NCBI RefSeq assembly: GCF_030435805.1
Contig: NC_081305.1
Coordinates: 56,330,001 to 56,394,000 of the forward strand
Source of the DNA: Mustela lutreola
Lineage: Eukaryota > Chordata > Mammalia > Carnivora > Mustelidae
Reading direction: 5' to 3'
Length of the DNA stretch: 64,000 bases
Both the position numbers and the translations under genes were made by a program. Every line of letters begins with the position of its first letter. Position 1 is the stretch's first letter. Under the pieces are notes generated by a model, which ran no database searches, was not told the DNA's origin, and saw only the letters and a list, made by a program, of their open reading frames with translations. Below are positions 20,160 through 31,700 of the stretch, piece after piece.

Positions 20160-21397
20160 GGCTGCAGTGGAAGCCTGGGCTGGGGGGTGTCAGGAGATGG
20201 TTGTTTCAAGAGGCTGGCACAAGTGCTGGTGAGATGCTCCAATCCTGGTGGAGAAGGGGTCTGAGTCAGGACTCCCCGGGGGTGATGAAGAAGAGGGCTG
20301 GGGGCCGGGACTCCAGGGTCTGAGTGGGGGTAGGCTGGGGGCAAGGACTCCTGAATTCTCCAGAGGTTGGACCAAGCCAGGGATGGACTCTTGGGTCCAG
20401 AAGAAAGTAGGATGAGCAGTGTGGCCTCCTGTCTCCTCAAAGTCCTGATCCTGGGCACATATGAGCCAGGATGTGAAAATTCAAGCAGACACCCCTCTAG
20501 ATTCATCAGAAGCTGGGGGCTTCCCCCCAGAGACAGGCGGCATCCTTGAGTCACCCCCCTCCTCTCCTGGGGTAGGGAGGAGGGGGACCCAATGAGTCAC
20601 CCAGTGACTCATCTCACCCCCTGCCTCCAAGAAACAGGGAAACCCCAGTCCCTGGCTATGCCCATGAGGTCCCCACCCCACCCCACCCCATCTTGTAAGA
20701 AAAATGGGTGAGATCCATGCTGGGGGTGGGAGGCCTGGGTTGGCAGTAGGAGGCTTGACAAAATGAACCCATCAGTGTCCAGAAAGGGGGTGCCTAGACG
20801 TCCCCCAGATGTGGGGTGTTCTCTGGCAAGGGTCCTCAGGAGAGATTGGACAGCTATGGGGAAAAACTAAAGGAAGTTTACCAGTGGAGGGCTCTGCTGA
20901 GAACCCCGAATCTTTGCCGGCCCCACCCCTTCCCGAATCTCCACCCCAAGTGCTAAGAGATCACTTCTTAAATGACAAGGATTTCCATGAGGTCTGAGAG
21001 CAGGGCGTCTCTCCCTGCCTGGGGGTATCCTTCCCAAACTAGTGCACTCCCAAGTAAATAAAGAAATCCCAGTCCGAATAACGGACTGAAAACTTACCGA
21101 GAGCGGCAGAAAAAGTCGGAGCTGGAGTCTCGTCCCTTGCTGGGGCCTCCGCGCCCCGCCCTTCTCCTCCCTCCTTCCACCCTCTCGAGGCCCCCGCCTC
21201 TCTCACCGCCTTCCTCCCTCCCTCGCTCGCTCTCCCCTCTGGCTCTCTTCCTCCTTCTCCCCTTCAATCAGGATCTCTTTCTCTCCTTTCTTCCTTCTTT
21301 CTCTCTCCAGTCCTCACTGCCTATGCCTCCTTTCTCTCTCTTCTCACTCTCCTGGTTTTTCTCTCTGCTCCTCCCAATAAATACTGACCCTTTTATA
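20160..21397 (-). promoter_or_regulatory. EMP3: EMP3 5' noncoding exons and promoter region
   Basis: An acceptor (plus strand cctgggctgggggg, near 20178) precedes the ATG exon, giving a short leader there. A noncoding first exon ends at a strong minus-strand donor at 21091-21097 (GTAAGTT), so its low edge is 21098. Upstream lies a 260-bp almost pure pyrimidine block (purine on the EMP3 sense strand). A TATAAAA match on the minus strand is at 21391-21397, with an inverted CCAAT-like ATTGG beside it. The transcription start could be near 21365 if the TATA is used, or nearer 21140 if not. Confidence 0.55.
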
Positions 21398-21964
21398 CCC
21401 ACTCGCACCGCACCCAGCTGAGGTCTGTAGTCAGAGGGAGGGACTAGGCGCTTGGGTTTCTCATTCTCTGTGCCACCACCCACTACCCGCAGACAGGCAT
21501 CTTCTGGGGCTCACTCCCAGCGTTGAGATGAGAAGTCCTTGGAGTCCAGGGAGTGGAGCAGCGGCAGGGTGGGGCAAGCATCGAGGAGAGGGAGGGCCCG
21601 ATTTTCAGGACTCCAGACTGGGTCCTGTCCCCAGCTGGCCGGCCGGAGTCTGCTTTCCCTGATGGAACTTAGGACTGGATACTTCGAGGAATGGGGGTTT
21701 AGGAGAAAGGGCCAGATTCCCACTGCGTGGAGGTGGGTTGAGATCTGGGAGGGAGTTCGCCCCACAATGGGGATCAGGGGATGGAAAATGGTAACATGTA
21801 AAATTCTGGAAGGGGACAGGGAGTGGAAGTTGATGCCAGGGCCACTATTTCCTGCCCGGTGGGGCGAGGGGGGGGCAGTCTTGACTGATTATTTCAACTC
21901 TCTGAGCCCCGTTTTCCTCGTCTGCAACATACATGGATACTGTAATACTAAAAATACTGACAAT

Positions 21965-22157
21965 AGGGGCACCTGGGTGACTCAGTCGTTAAGTATCTAC
22001 CTTTGGCTCAGGTCATGATCCAGGGTCCTGGAATCAAGCCCCGCATCGGGCTCCCTGCTCAGCGGGAAGTCTGCTTCTCCCTTTCCCACCTCCCCTGTAT
22101 GTGTTCCCTCTCTCACTGTGTCTCTGTCTGTCAAATAAATAGATACAATCTCTTAAA
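21965..22157 (+). mobile_element. SINEC
   Basis: gggcacctgggtgactcagt to tcaaataaatagatacaatc. Confidence 0.88.
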
Positions 22158-22309
22158 AAATGATAATATTGGCAATATACTAATAGCGGTAATCTTAATT
22201 CAGATACTGACTCGAAATGAATAAGGTAATGCCGGTACACTATAACGCAGCCACACATTCGTTCCTTTCTTCATCAAACATTTATTGAACATCTATTATG
22301 AACCGGGAG

Positions 22310-22800
22310 GTCATAAGAGAGAAAACAGATGTGATGCCTGCTGTTATCATGGAGGCTACTTTCCTAGTAGGGGCTGGTGGACCCTAAAGAGAAAACCTAC
22401 CAATGCAGTGGAGAAATTTCAGAGGCAGTGCTAAGTGCTTTGCAGGAAATAAAACAGAGTGGAGGTGAGAAGGAAGTAGCGGCAGGGAGCTACTTTAAAC
22501 AAGGTGATCAGACAAGGGCTCTGTGGGGTGGGGACATCTGAGTGGAGACCTGAGGACAGGAGTCATTTCAGGGCTGGAGGAAGGGGAAATGAGAGGCTGG
22601 AGTTCGAAAGAACAAGCTCAGGTTATTTGGAGAGCAGACAGAAGGACCAGTGTGGCTGGAATTGGGGGGAGCTGGAGGGAGTGGTAGGAAGGGAAATTAA
22701 AGAGGGCCCTTGAAGACTAGGGGAGGAGCTTGGCTTTTATTCTAAGGGCAGTGAGAAACCACTGGAGGGTTTTAAACAGAAGTGTAGTACCAGGGACTTA
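22310..22800 (+). repeat. Copy of an unnamed old interspersed repeat
   Basis: Contains aagtgctttgcaggaaataa, ggacatctgagtggagacct, gaccagtgtggctggaattg and ttttattctaagggcagtga. Related copies occur elsewhere in the window (see findings). Confidence 0.5.
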
Positions 22801-22912
22801 ATGTTCACTGTTATTATTACTTATTGTTGAATTATTGAATCAGGGTGGGATGTGATTACTATATACTTGGGTCTCTTGGAGGGTGTGGGTACTAGTAAAA
22901 AGTGAGGGACAG

Positions 22913-23097
22913 GGGTGCTTGGGTGGCTCAGTCGTTAAGCGTCTGGTCTGCCTTCAGCTCAGGTCGTGATCCCAGGGTCCTGGGACTGAGTCTCACATTC
23001 CCTGGGAAACCTGCTTCTCCCTCCCACTCTCCCTGCCTGTGTTCCCTCTCTTGCTATGTCTCTTTCTGTCAAATAAATAAATAAAATCTTAAAAAAG
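22913..23097 (+). mobile_element. SINEC with clear target duplication
   Basis: Flanked by aaaaagtgagggacagggg (from 22897) and aaaaagtgaggggcagggg (from about 23098), one mismatch. Recent. Confidence 0.92.
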
Positions 23098-23339
23098 AAA
23101 AAGTGAGGGGCAGGGGATCAGGTGTCTGGGGTCCTGATAGGGAATTGGGAGCTGCAGGACTGAAATCCTAGGTTCTTGCAAGGGAAGGGAACTAGACTAT
23201 TGGATGTCTGGTTATTTCAATGGGGCCAGAGCTAGGGGACAGGAGTGTGGTTGGTCCTCTCAGCTCCCTGAATGGGTGAGGGATGGGCAGTTCAGTGACT
23301 AGGCAGGTACTCAGGGGACCCAGAAGCTGGGGACCAGGA

Positions 23340-23520
23340 CAGCAGTCTACAGAAGCACATGGGCTGGATTCAAATCCAAGCTGCTGTGCTCATTCTCTGT
23401 GATTTTGGACAAGTTACTAATAACCTCTCTATGCCTCAGTTTATCTGTAAAATAAGGATAGTCATAGTAAATCCGTCATAGGGTGGTTCTAGGAGTGTGC
23501 AGCACATAGTATGTGATTGT
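23340..23520 (+). repeat. MIR SINE
   Basis: ttggacaagttactaataac, cctctctatgcctcagttta and a degenerate tail. Confidence 0.75.
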
Positions 23521-24239
23521 TATACCCAGCATTGGGGCCCTGAGTGGATTTAGTACTGGGGGACTCTAGTTCATAGTCTCTAGGATTTGGGGTAGGGGAA
23601 AATTCTTGGGTCCACTGGACATCAAGGCCAAAGTTAGGAGTGCAGAATTAGGGTCCCTGGGGACAGAGACTGGGGTTCTGAATTCAGAACCCAAGGAAGT
23701 TAGGAAGTCTGGGTCACTGAGGGAAAAATTAGAGGCTGGGGGGGGGGGGTCATGTGCTCTTCATGGGAGTGTAGGCAAAGGGACAAGACCTGGCCCCGTT
23801 AGGAATCTGGAAACCAGGGGCTGGGGAGATGGAAATGTGAGTGAGGGAGGTGGAAAGCAGGAGGCTAGTACTCTAAATCAAATTCCCTGAGTGGAATCAG
23901 CCCAGATTTAGGTACCCTGGGAATGTAGGGTCGGGGCGTGGGAGGAGGTCCCTTAAGCTAGGAACCTGTGGAAGGGGGAGAATCAGGGAGCTGGAAGGCG
24001 GTAACGGAATCTCCCCTTCCTGGGCCTCCAGAGCTAAAAGCCGAGCTGAGCGCCCGCGGGAGGTTTCCTCCCACAGGAAACCGCAGGCTTCAGGCACACC
24101 CAGCCTGCAGGGAGCGGCGCCCACTGCCCGCCAGCTCGGGGGAGGCCCACGTGGGTAGCCGCCTGCAGCCCAGGAGGCGCGCCCAGCAGGGCGAGGGGGC
24201 GTGACCAGACGGGGGCGGTACGAGGAGCTCGCGGCCCCG

Positions 24240-24360
24240 CCCACTTCCGCCTCTCAGTGCGCGGACCCAGCAGGCAAGAGGATTTTGGCGGCTTCGCAGG
24301 AGGCCGTTGGCCGCGCATGCGTAGTGGGTCACTGCAGGGACCTGAGTTGGTGGTGAGCAC
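24240..24360 (+). promoter_or_regulatory. CpG-rich segment with NRF1-like site
   Basis: A CpG-dense stretch contains CGCGCATGCGTA (24312-24323), close to the NRF1 palindrome, followed by a possible donor (ttggtgagc near 24349). It could be an upstream ODAD1 promoter with its own noncoding exon. Nothing in the sequence proves transcription. Confidence 0.4.
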
Positions 24361-24469
24361 TCCTCCCCCTCACAATTCCCGGTGTCGGCACGGTCTTCCT
24401 AATGAGAGTCTTCGAAATAACGTAGTCGAAATAACATCTCTCGGGCCTCGTCCCGAAGGACCTCGGCCA

Positions 24470-25260
24470 GCTCCAAAGCCTTCCAGACGTTTCTCTCCCA
24501 ACCCTGGCTCCATAGGGTCTTTCAGCTCCTTCCTCTCCCTCCCGAAAACACACAGCCCGCCCCTCACAGAGCCCCCCCCGCCCACCGATCCCCGTTAGCT
24601 CCTTCCAGACCTTCCAGCATCTCCCCACCAGGCCCCTCAGGTGTCCTTCTAACCACGCCCCTCGTAGGTCTGTGAAGCTGCGGCGTGGGCAGGTACCGGT
24701 GCCCCCTCCCCTCGGCAGCACCCCCCATAGTCCCACCCCATAGTCACCTCCCATTCTGGGTCCCAGCCCCGCCCTTTACGGATACTGTTCCGGGGTCCTT
24801 CTCTAGTCCCCCTCAGCCCCGCCTTCCGCAGGTACAGTGCTCCTCCCACCCGAGCCCGGCCCCTTACAGGTCTCCCGGCCCTCGGGAGCTGAAGCCCCGC
24901 CCCTCGTGGCCCGGCCAGCCCCGCCCCTCAGGGCACGCCCGGTCCCTCCCCTCACAGGACCTGCCCTCCTCCGCCCCTCGCAAGGCTCACAGCTCCGCTC
25001 CCGCAAGTTCTCCCAGCCCCGCCCCTCGCAGGGCTTTCCGCCCCTCGCAGGGCTTTCCGCCCCCTCCAGTTCATCTGTACCCGCCCCCCCCAGTCTTCTC
25101 AGGTCTTCTAGCTGTCCTGGCCCCTCTTCCCCAGCCTCCCCTCCCACGGCTCCTCCTCCCAGCGGTCCCTCCTCCCCAGCCTCCTCTTCCATGGCTCCTC
25201 CTCCCCAGAGGTTCCCCCCTCCCCAGTCTCCCATCCCACGGCTTCTCCTCGAGTCCTTGG
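24470..25260. repeat. GC-rich degenerate minisatellite upstream of ODAD1
   Basis: Irregular repeats of a 15-20 bp motif around CCCCGCCCCTC(G/A)CAGG run across the stretch. They include a near-perfect 20-bp tandem pair (GCCCCTCGCAGGGCTTTCC, 25021-25060) and later TCCTCCCCAGCCTCC-type variants. Long open frames here (24685-25359 +, 25312-24803 -) are low-complexity products of the repeats, not genes. Confidence 0.6.
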
Positions 25261-25269
25261 TCCCACCCT

Positions 25270-25355
25270 CAGGCCTCATTGGCCCTTTATCTCCCCAGTA
25301 ACCAGGCCACAACAGTGAACTCGGAGCACCAAGGACAGGGCAGGCACTCCAGCAG
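25270..25355 (+). promoter_or_regulatory. ODAD1: Candidate ODAD1 core promoter and noncoding first exon
   Basis: An inverted CCAAT (ATTGG, 25278-25282) is followed 26 bp later by GTAACCAGGCCAC (25308-25320). The latter is one mismatch from the RFX X-box form GTNRCC-N-RGYAAC, the element that drives motile-cilium genes. A donor, AGCAG|GTAGGG, follows at 25355/25356. The next acceptor is 25701-25703, so the leader would be about 25310-25355 joined to 25704-25725. Placement is inferred from motifs. Confidence 0.55.
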
Positions 25356-25725
25356 GTAGGGACTGGGCCTCGCTCCTCTCAGCCAGCGGAGGTTTTTCCC
25401 TGTCCGTGTCTCCTTCCACAAACAGCCACGCCTCAGAGATACCGCGAGCCTAGGCGGCCTGTCCCCCGCGCCAGACTTAGAGTTGAAACACAAGTCAAAA
25501 AATGGGAGAGGTGGGAGGTCGGGAGGGGCGTGGAGAGAGGCCTGAGAGTGACCCCCTCCAACACATTGGAGGCACCGAGACTCAAAGATCGCAGCTGGTT
25601 CTGGGGTCACCTTCCAATTCCTAGTCCCTTGCGCTTGGTCCCCCACCTTCCTTCTGGCCCTCTCCTGCTTGATGTCTGAAGGGGTCCTGTGTCACCCCTG
25701 CAGGAGCCCCACCCGCTTGGCCAAG

Positions 25726-28700
25726 ATGCCTTTGGGACAAACTTTAGGGAGCACCCGCTCGGAGGATGGAAGTGAGGCCTTCCTGGAAGGAATGGGTAAT
25801 TCATACAGTCTTGCTCCCCGCCCCCCCCCCCGTCATTCTTTCCTCCGTTCCCCAAGTTCCAGGTACTGTACTGCAGCACACGAAGGACGGGGAGACCTTC
25901 TAGCCGTGGGAATGGAGGTGGAGCAGGCAGAGGGGCTAGGCCGACCTGGGCAGTGGCACAGTCTGGGAAGGCTTCCTGCAGGAGAAGTTGGAGTGGGGCT
26001 TGGAACTCTTCCCAGGAATTCCCAATGGGAGCAGGCAGGGAAGACTGTTTCAGCAGAGACAACAGCATGTGCTAGAACAGGGTTTCTCAGCCTCCACACT
26101 GGTGGCACTTGGGATCAGATCATTCTTAGTCATGGGACTGTCCTGGGGAATTGTGGGATGCTTAACATCGTCCTTGACCTCTAGCCATCACTTGCCACAA
26201 GCACCTTCCCCTGCCCCGTCCCCACATCGTGACAATCAAAAATGTCTCCAGACATTGCAAACTCTCTGTGCGGGACAGAATGGCTGGTTGAGAGCCCCTG
26301 GGCCGTGGGAGGTGGGAAGCTGCTGGACCAGACTCAAGAGGTGGGTAGGGTCAGATCATATGGGGTCTCGAACCCAGGCTGAGGAATTAGGAAATTATCC
26401 TGGAGGCCCTGGAGCTCCTAGGGAGCCCTGTGAGCAGGGGAGGGTCGGTGTCAGTTCTGGGTGTAGAAAGACCCGTTGGGGATGTGAAGGGAGGCCTGGA
26501 GGTTGGTGCGGAGGTTGGGGCAATGGTCCAGGTGGGACAGGAGAAAGCCTGAGCCTAGGGCCCAGGCTGAAAGTGAGGAAGCAGGAGGATGGGCAGGAGG
26601 ACTGCCAGGTGATGGGGGCTGGAGGGGACGGAGGGAGCTAAAATGCTGTCCCCAATTCTTGGCACCTATCTTCAACTTTCCCAAGTTCCAGATCCTATGT
26701 GGCAAGTTCCCAAAGACCAAGAAGTCCACCAGGAGCGCCCTCTAGTGGGGAAGGGAATGTGTGCCAAACCTGGGGCAGGAGTGATGGGAAGAATCCTGAT
26801 GTCAGCTTGGGGTACTGGAGTGGGAAGGGGGATGGGAGCCGAGGTGCAGTGCCAGAGGGCTGGCGGGGCCTGGGTGTGCACTTCTGCTGCAGTTTGTGGA
26901 GACCCTGAGGGAGCCAGAATTTTCTAGGTCCTGGAGAGGAAGGGGCTGGGGCCTCCTGGATGCCTCCTGAGCCCCCTGGCTGGTCCTGCCCTCAGCAGAC
27001 TGGGAGCTGAGCAGACTACAGCGGCAATGCAAAGTGATGGAGGGGGAGAGGCAGGCCTACAGCAAGGAAGTCCACCAGCGCATCAACAAGCAGCTGTGAG
27101 CCCACTGCCTGGTCCTGGAGCTAGGGAGGGGGCTCTACTGGGAGGGGGGTTGGGGCTCCCACTCCTGGCTCCAAGAGGGGGGAAGGGCCAGCCCTGCCTC
27201 TGGCCTTCAGTGATTCTGAGCTCCGCCCCTTGCTGGCTTGCTCCGCCCTCCCTGCCTGGGCAGTGAGGAGATCCAGCGCCTGGAAGGGTTGCGGGATAAA
27301 CTTCAGGTGCAGATCAGCGTGGCCCAGAGCCAGGTCAAGCGGCTGCGGGACAGTGAGAGGCTGGAGAACATGGGCCAGCTGCTCAAGTGCCGGGTCCAAG
27401 TGCAGGCCGAGGTCAAGGAACTCCAGGAGCAGACCAGAACCCTGGACAAGCAGGTGGGTTCTGAGACCAGACGCCGGGGATCCCACATAGGGGCCGGGAA
27501 GGAACTGCTTTGAGCCTTAAATTCCTCGCCTGAGAAATGGGCTCATGGAAAGCAGCCACGGAGGAGGGTTACATTCAGCCTGTAGTGGGAATCTGGGTGC
27601 TTCCTGCTTAGCATAGTCCCCCACATCCCAAACAGGGGGCTGGTGTGGTTAAAGGGGAAAGGTTCACCCCTGGAGTCAGCAAAGCCTGCATTAGAATCCC
27701 GGCCCTGTCCTGTCAGAGCTGTGTGACCGAGGGCAAGACTTTACTTCTCTGGGCCCTACTTTCTTCATGGGCAAAAGGAGGATGCTGGTAATACAACGGA
27801 GTCTACAATAGGTTTTCAGTCCCACCTGCTTCCAGGTCTTGACCTTGGCAACAATGCAACTTCTGTAGGTCAGTGTCCCTTCAGGTTTTTATGACCATGA
27901 CCTCTGGAGAGGCAGCTCACACACATGTGGATATAAATACACACATAGATCTCAAAGAGAAGTTTCACCAGGTAATACCGATGTTTCCTAGGTGGGATGC
28001 ATTCTGCGATTTTCTATTCTAGTCTTGGTTAAAAGAGTCACTTGCCTAGACCAAAGGATTTCTTGCGCATGTTGGGTTACAAACAAGACTTTGAAGGTTA
28101 CTTACATTGGTGGTCTGTATCATTTCCTATTTTTGTTGTAACAAATTACTACACACTTGGTGGCTTAAAATATAATACAAACTAGGGGCGCCTGGGGGCC
28201 ACAGTCACTTAAGCAACTGACTCTTGATTACTGCTCAGGTCGTGATCTCAGGGTCTTGGGATCAAGGAGAGTAAGCCGTGGGTCAGGGTCTGCACTCAGC
28301 ATGGAGTCTGCTTGAAATCCTTTCCCTCTCTCTCTCCCAACCCCCTGCTCAAGCACATGCTCTTTCTCTCTCTCAAATAAATAAATAAAATCTTCCAGCG
28401 GCAGAGGACAGGAGTCCAAAACGGGCTTCCCTGGACCAAAGTCCGGTGTAAGCAGGGCTGTACCTCTTCTGAAGTCTTAGGAGGAGAATGTGTTTTCTGA
28501 CTTCTCCGGCTTCTAGAAGTTTCTTGCATGGCTTGGTTTGCAGCTCCTTGCCTTGTCTGCAAGGCCCGCTGCAGGCAGCTGTCCTTCTCATGTGCGTGAC
28601 TCCCACCTCTTCCTTCTCTGATTCAGACTCTCCTGCCCCCTCCTTCCACCCGTAAGGACCTTTGTGTTTATCCTGGGCCCAATATGTGGACATATTGGCC

Positions 28701-31700
28701 CTGTAGGAGGGCATCATTCTGTCTACCATATAGTTGTTTTTTTTTTTTAAGATTGATTGATTGATTGATTTTTTAGAGTGAGTGAGTGAGTGGGGGAAGC
28801 AGAGGGAGAAGGAGAGAGAAACTCAAGCAGAATCCATGCCGAGTGGGGAGCCTGACGTGGGGCTGACGTGAGATCACGACCTGAACTGAAACCAAGAGTC
28901 GGTCGCTTAACCAACTGTGCACCCAGGTGCCCCTACCACGGAGTTTTCTTCCATTTGACTTTCAATCAGTTTGTTTGCTCTGCTCTCACAAGCTCCCCAA
29001 GATTCCTTTTGGAAGCTGAATTCTGATTCACACATGCCAAACTTCTGGCTGTTTCGTGGTGTGCAGTGGCTTTGTGGGGGTTGGCTGCTGGGATTGGTTT
29101 TCCTCAGTCTTTCACGGAAACTCATCAGAGTCAGAATTTTATACCCAGGGGCACCTGGGTGGCTCTATAGGTTAAGCATCTGCCTTCAGCTCAGGTCATG
29201 ATCTCAGGATCCTAGGATCGAGTCCCAGGTCAGCCTTCCTGCTCAGCGGGGAGTCTGATTCTCCCTCTGACCCTCCCGCTGTTTGTGCTCTCTCTTGCTC
29301 TCAAATAAATAAATAAAATCTTTAAGAAAATAGCAAAACAGGTACCCAATGGAAATATTATCTCTGAATGAGAGAGAACAGACATTTTCTGGCAAAAAAA
29401 AAAAAAAAAAAGTAGACAACTTAGATTTTCACAAACTATGTGTGTTAATGGACCAATGTTTAAAATTTCCAATCTATTACTGACTGCTGCTTTTAGAAGG
29501 CTTGTGCCATTTCTGATGCTTACTTCAATGCTTGCTCTCATTTTCTGAGCCCATCACATCAGAGACTGATGACGGACGGTCCTTGGACTTACACCTGTTT
29601 ATAGCACTGGTCTATGTAGAAATAAAAAAGTGTTTAATAACATTCAGCGTACATTCATGCTAAAAAATCTTAGGAAACCAGGAATAAGGGGTGCCTGGGT
29701 GGCTCATTCAGTTGAGGGTCTGCCTTCAGCTTGGGTCATGATCTTGGAGTCCTGAGATGGAACCCCGCATGGGGCTCCCTGATCTGCAGAGAGCCTGCTT
29801 CTCCCTCTCCCTCTGCCTGCCTCTCCCCATTTGTGCTTGCTTGTGCTCTGTCTCTCTCTGTCAAATAAATAAATAAATAAATAAATAAAATCTTAAAAAA
29901 AAAAAAAGGAAGCTAGGAATAAAAGGACATTTCCTGAATTTGGTGAAGGGCAACTATAAAACATCTACAGAAAATATTGTGTTTGATAACAAAACATGAC
30001 AAAGATTATCTTTGAGATCAGTAACAATATAAAAATGTCAGCTAGCACCACTTGTATGTAACATTGTGCTGGAGGTCCTGTCTGGTGCAGTACAGCCAGG
30101 AAAAGGGAAAAAACAATGTAAGCATTGGAGAGGAAGAAATGAAATTGTCATTGTTTGTAGATGATATATTTGTGTACATGGGAGAGCCAGAAGAATCTAA
30201 CAACAACTTATTGTAATTAATAAGGTCTTTTAACAATGTGGCCAGGTACAGAATTAATATGCAAAGTTAATATTGCTCTGTATTAGCAATAACTGTTAAC
30301 AAAATAAAAGAAAATATGCATTTATAATAACCAGAAGAAGTACCTGTGAAGAAATTTAACAAGTGTGCAAGACCTCTATGGAGTAAGTTGTAATATTTTA
30401 TTGAGGGCTGGTAAAGAGGAGCTTAATAAGTGTAGAGACCTACACAAGGACTTGAAGAGTTAGTGTCATAAAAAGTCAGATCTCCAAATTGATGTATAAA
30501 TTCAATGTAATCGAAACCAAAGTAATAAAAGTTTTTTTTTTTTTTTTTAAGGATTTTGTTTATTTATTTGACAGAGAGAGACCACAAGCAGGCAGAGAGG
30601 CAGGCCGTTGGGGGAGGATGTAGGCTCCCCGCTGAGCAGAGAGCCCGATGTGGGCCTTGATCCCAGGACCCTGAGATCATGACCTGAGTCGAGGGTAGAG
30701 GCTTTAACCCACTGAGCCACCCAGGTGTCCCTGAAAGTTTTTTTTTTTTAAATGGATGGAACTGACAAGCAGATTCTAAGGTTTATATGGAAGTACAATG
30801 GAAAAGATGACTTAGACTGACTTAAAAGAAGAACAATGTGAAAGGATTTGCTGTATCATTTATCAAGATTTATTATAAAATTCTTACAATTGATGCAGGG
30901 TTAATCACATGGATCAATGGGACAGAAGAGAGTCCTGAAAGAGACCAAAGCACATGTGGACACTTAACATATGACTTCAAGAAATGGAAAAGGAGGATAA
31001 GGGTGCTGTGAAAATTAGATATTCATATTGTAAGATGAAACCAGACCCTTCCCTCGCCTCGTACCCCCAAATTAATTCCAGATGGATCAGAGATCTGAAT
31101 GTGTGGAGGTGGGGAAGGATTTCTTAAATAAGTTATAGAAATCTCTACTTCTAAAGGAACAGATTGTTGCTTCCTATGACTTCAAGGTTAATAACTTGTT
31201 AAAAGAAACATAGTGTGCAAAGTCATGGAATGGAAAGTTACTTGCAACATGTATAGCTGACAAAGGACTAGTAGCAAGAACATGCAAGGAACTCCTACAA
31301 ATTATTGAAGAGTCAGCTCAATTGTATTTATTTTGCTTGTATTTTTTAAAAGATCTTATTTATTAGAAGGAGAGAGAGAAACGAGTGGGGGAGGGGCAGA
31401 GAGAGAAGCAGATTCCCTTCGAAGCAGTGAGCCTCATGCGGGACTTGACCCCAGACCCTGGGATCATGACCTGAGCTAAAGACAAACACTTAACTGACTG
31501 AGCCATCCACATGCCTGAGTCAGCTGAGTTTTTAAAAATAGAGGATTTGAGCTGACACATCACAAAATAAGAAATTCATTTGTCCAATAAATGTAGGAAT
31601 TACTCACCACTCAATAGTAATCAGAGAGAGGCAAATGAAAATCACAGTGAGATTCCATTAAACACTCACCAAATTTGCAAAAATGAGTGTCCCAAAATAC

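Noticed and set aside
24685-25359. 224-codon Pro/Ser-rich open frame, and its 169-codon antisense partner
   Set aside because: Both come from the GC-rich minisatellite; no splice logic or known domain.
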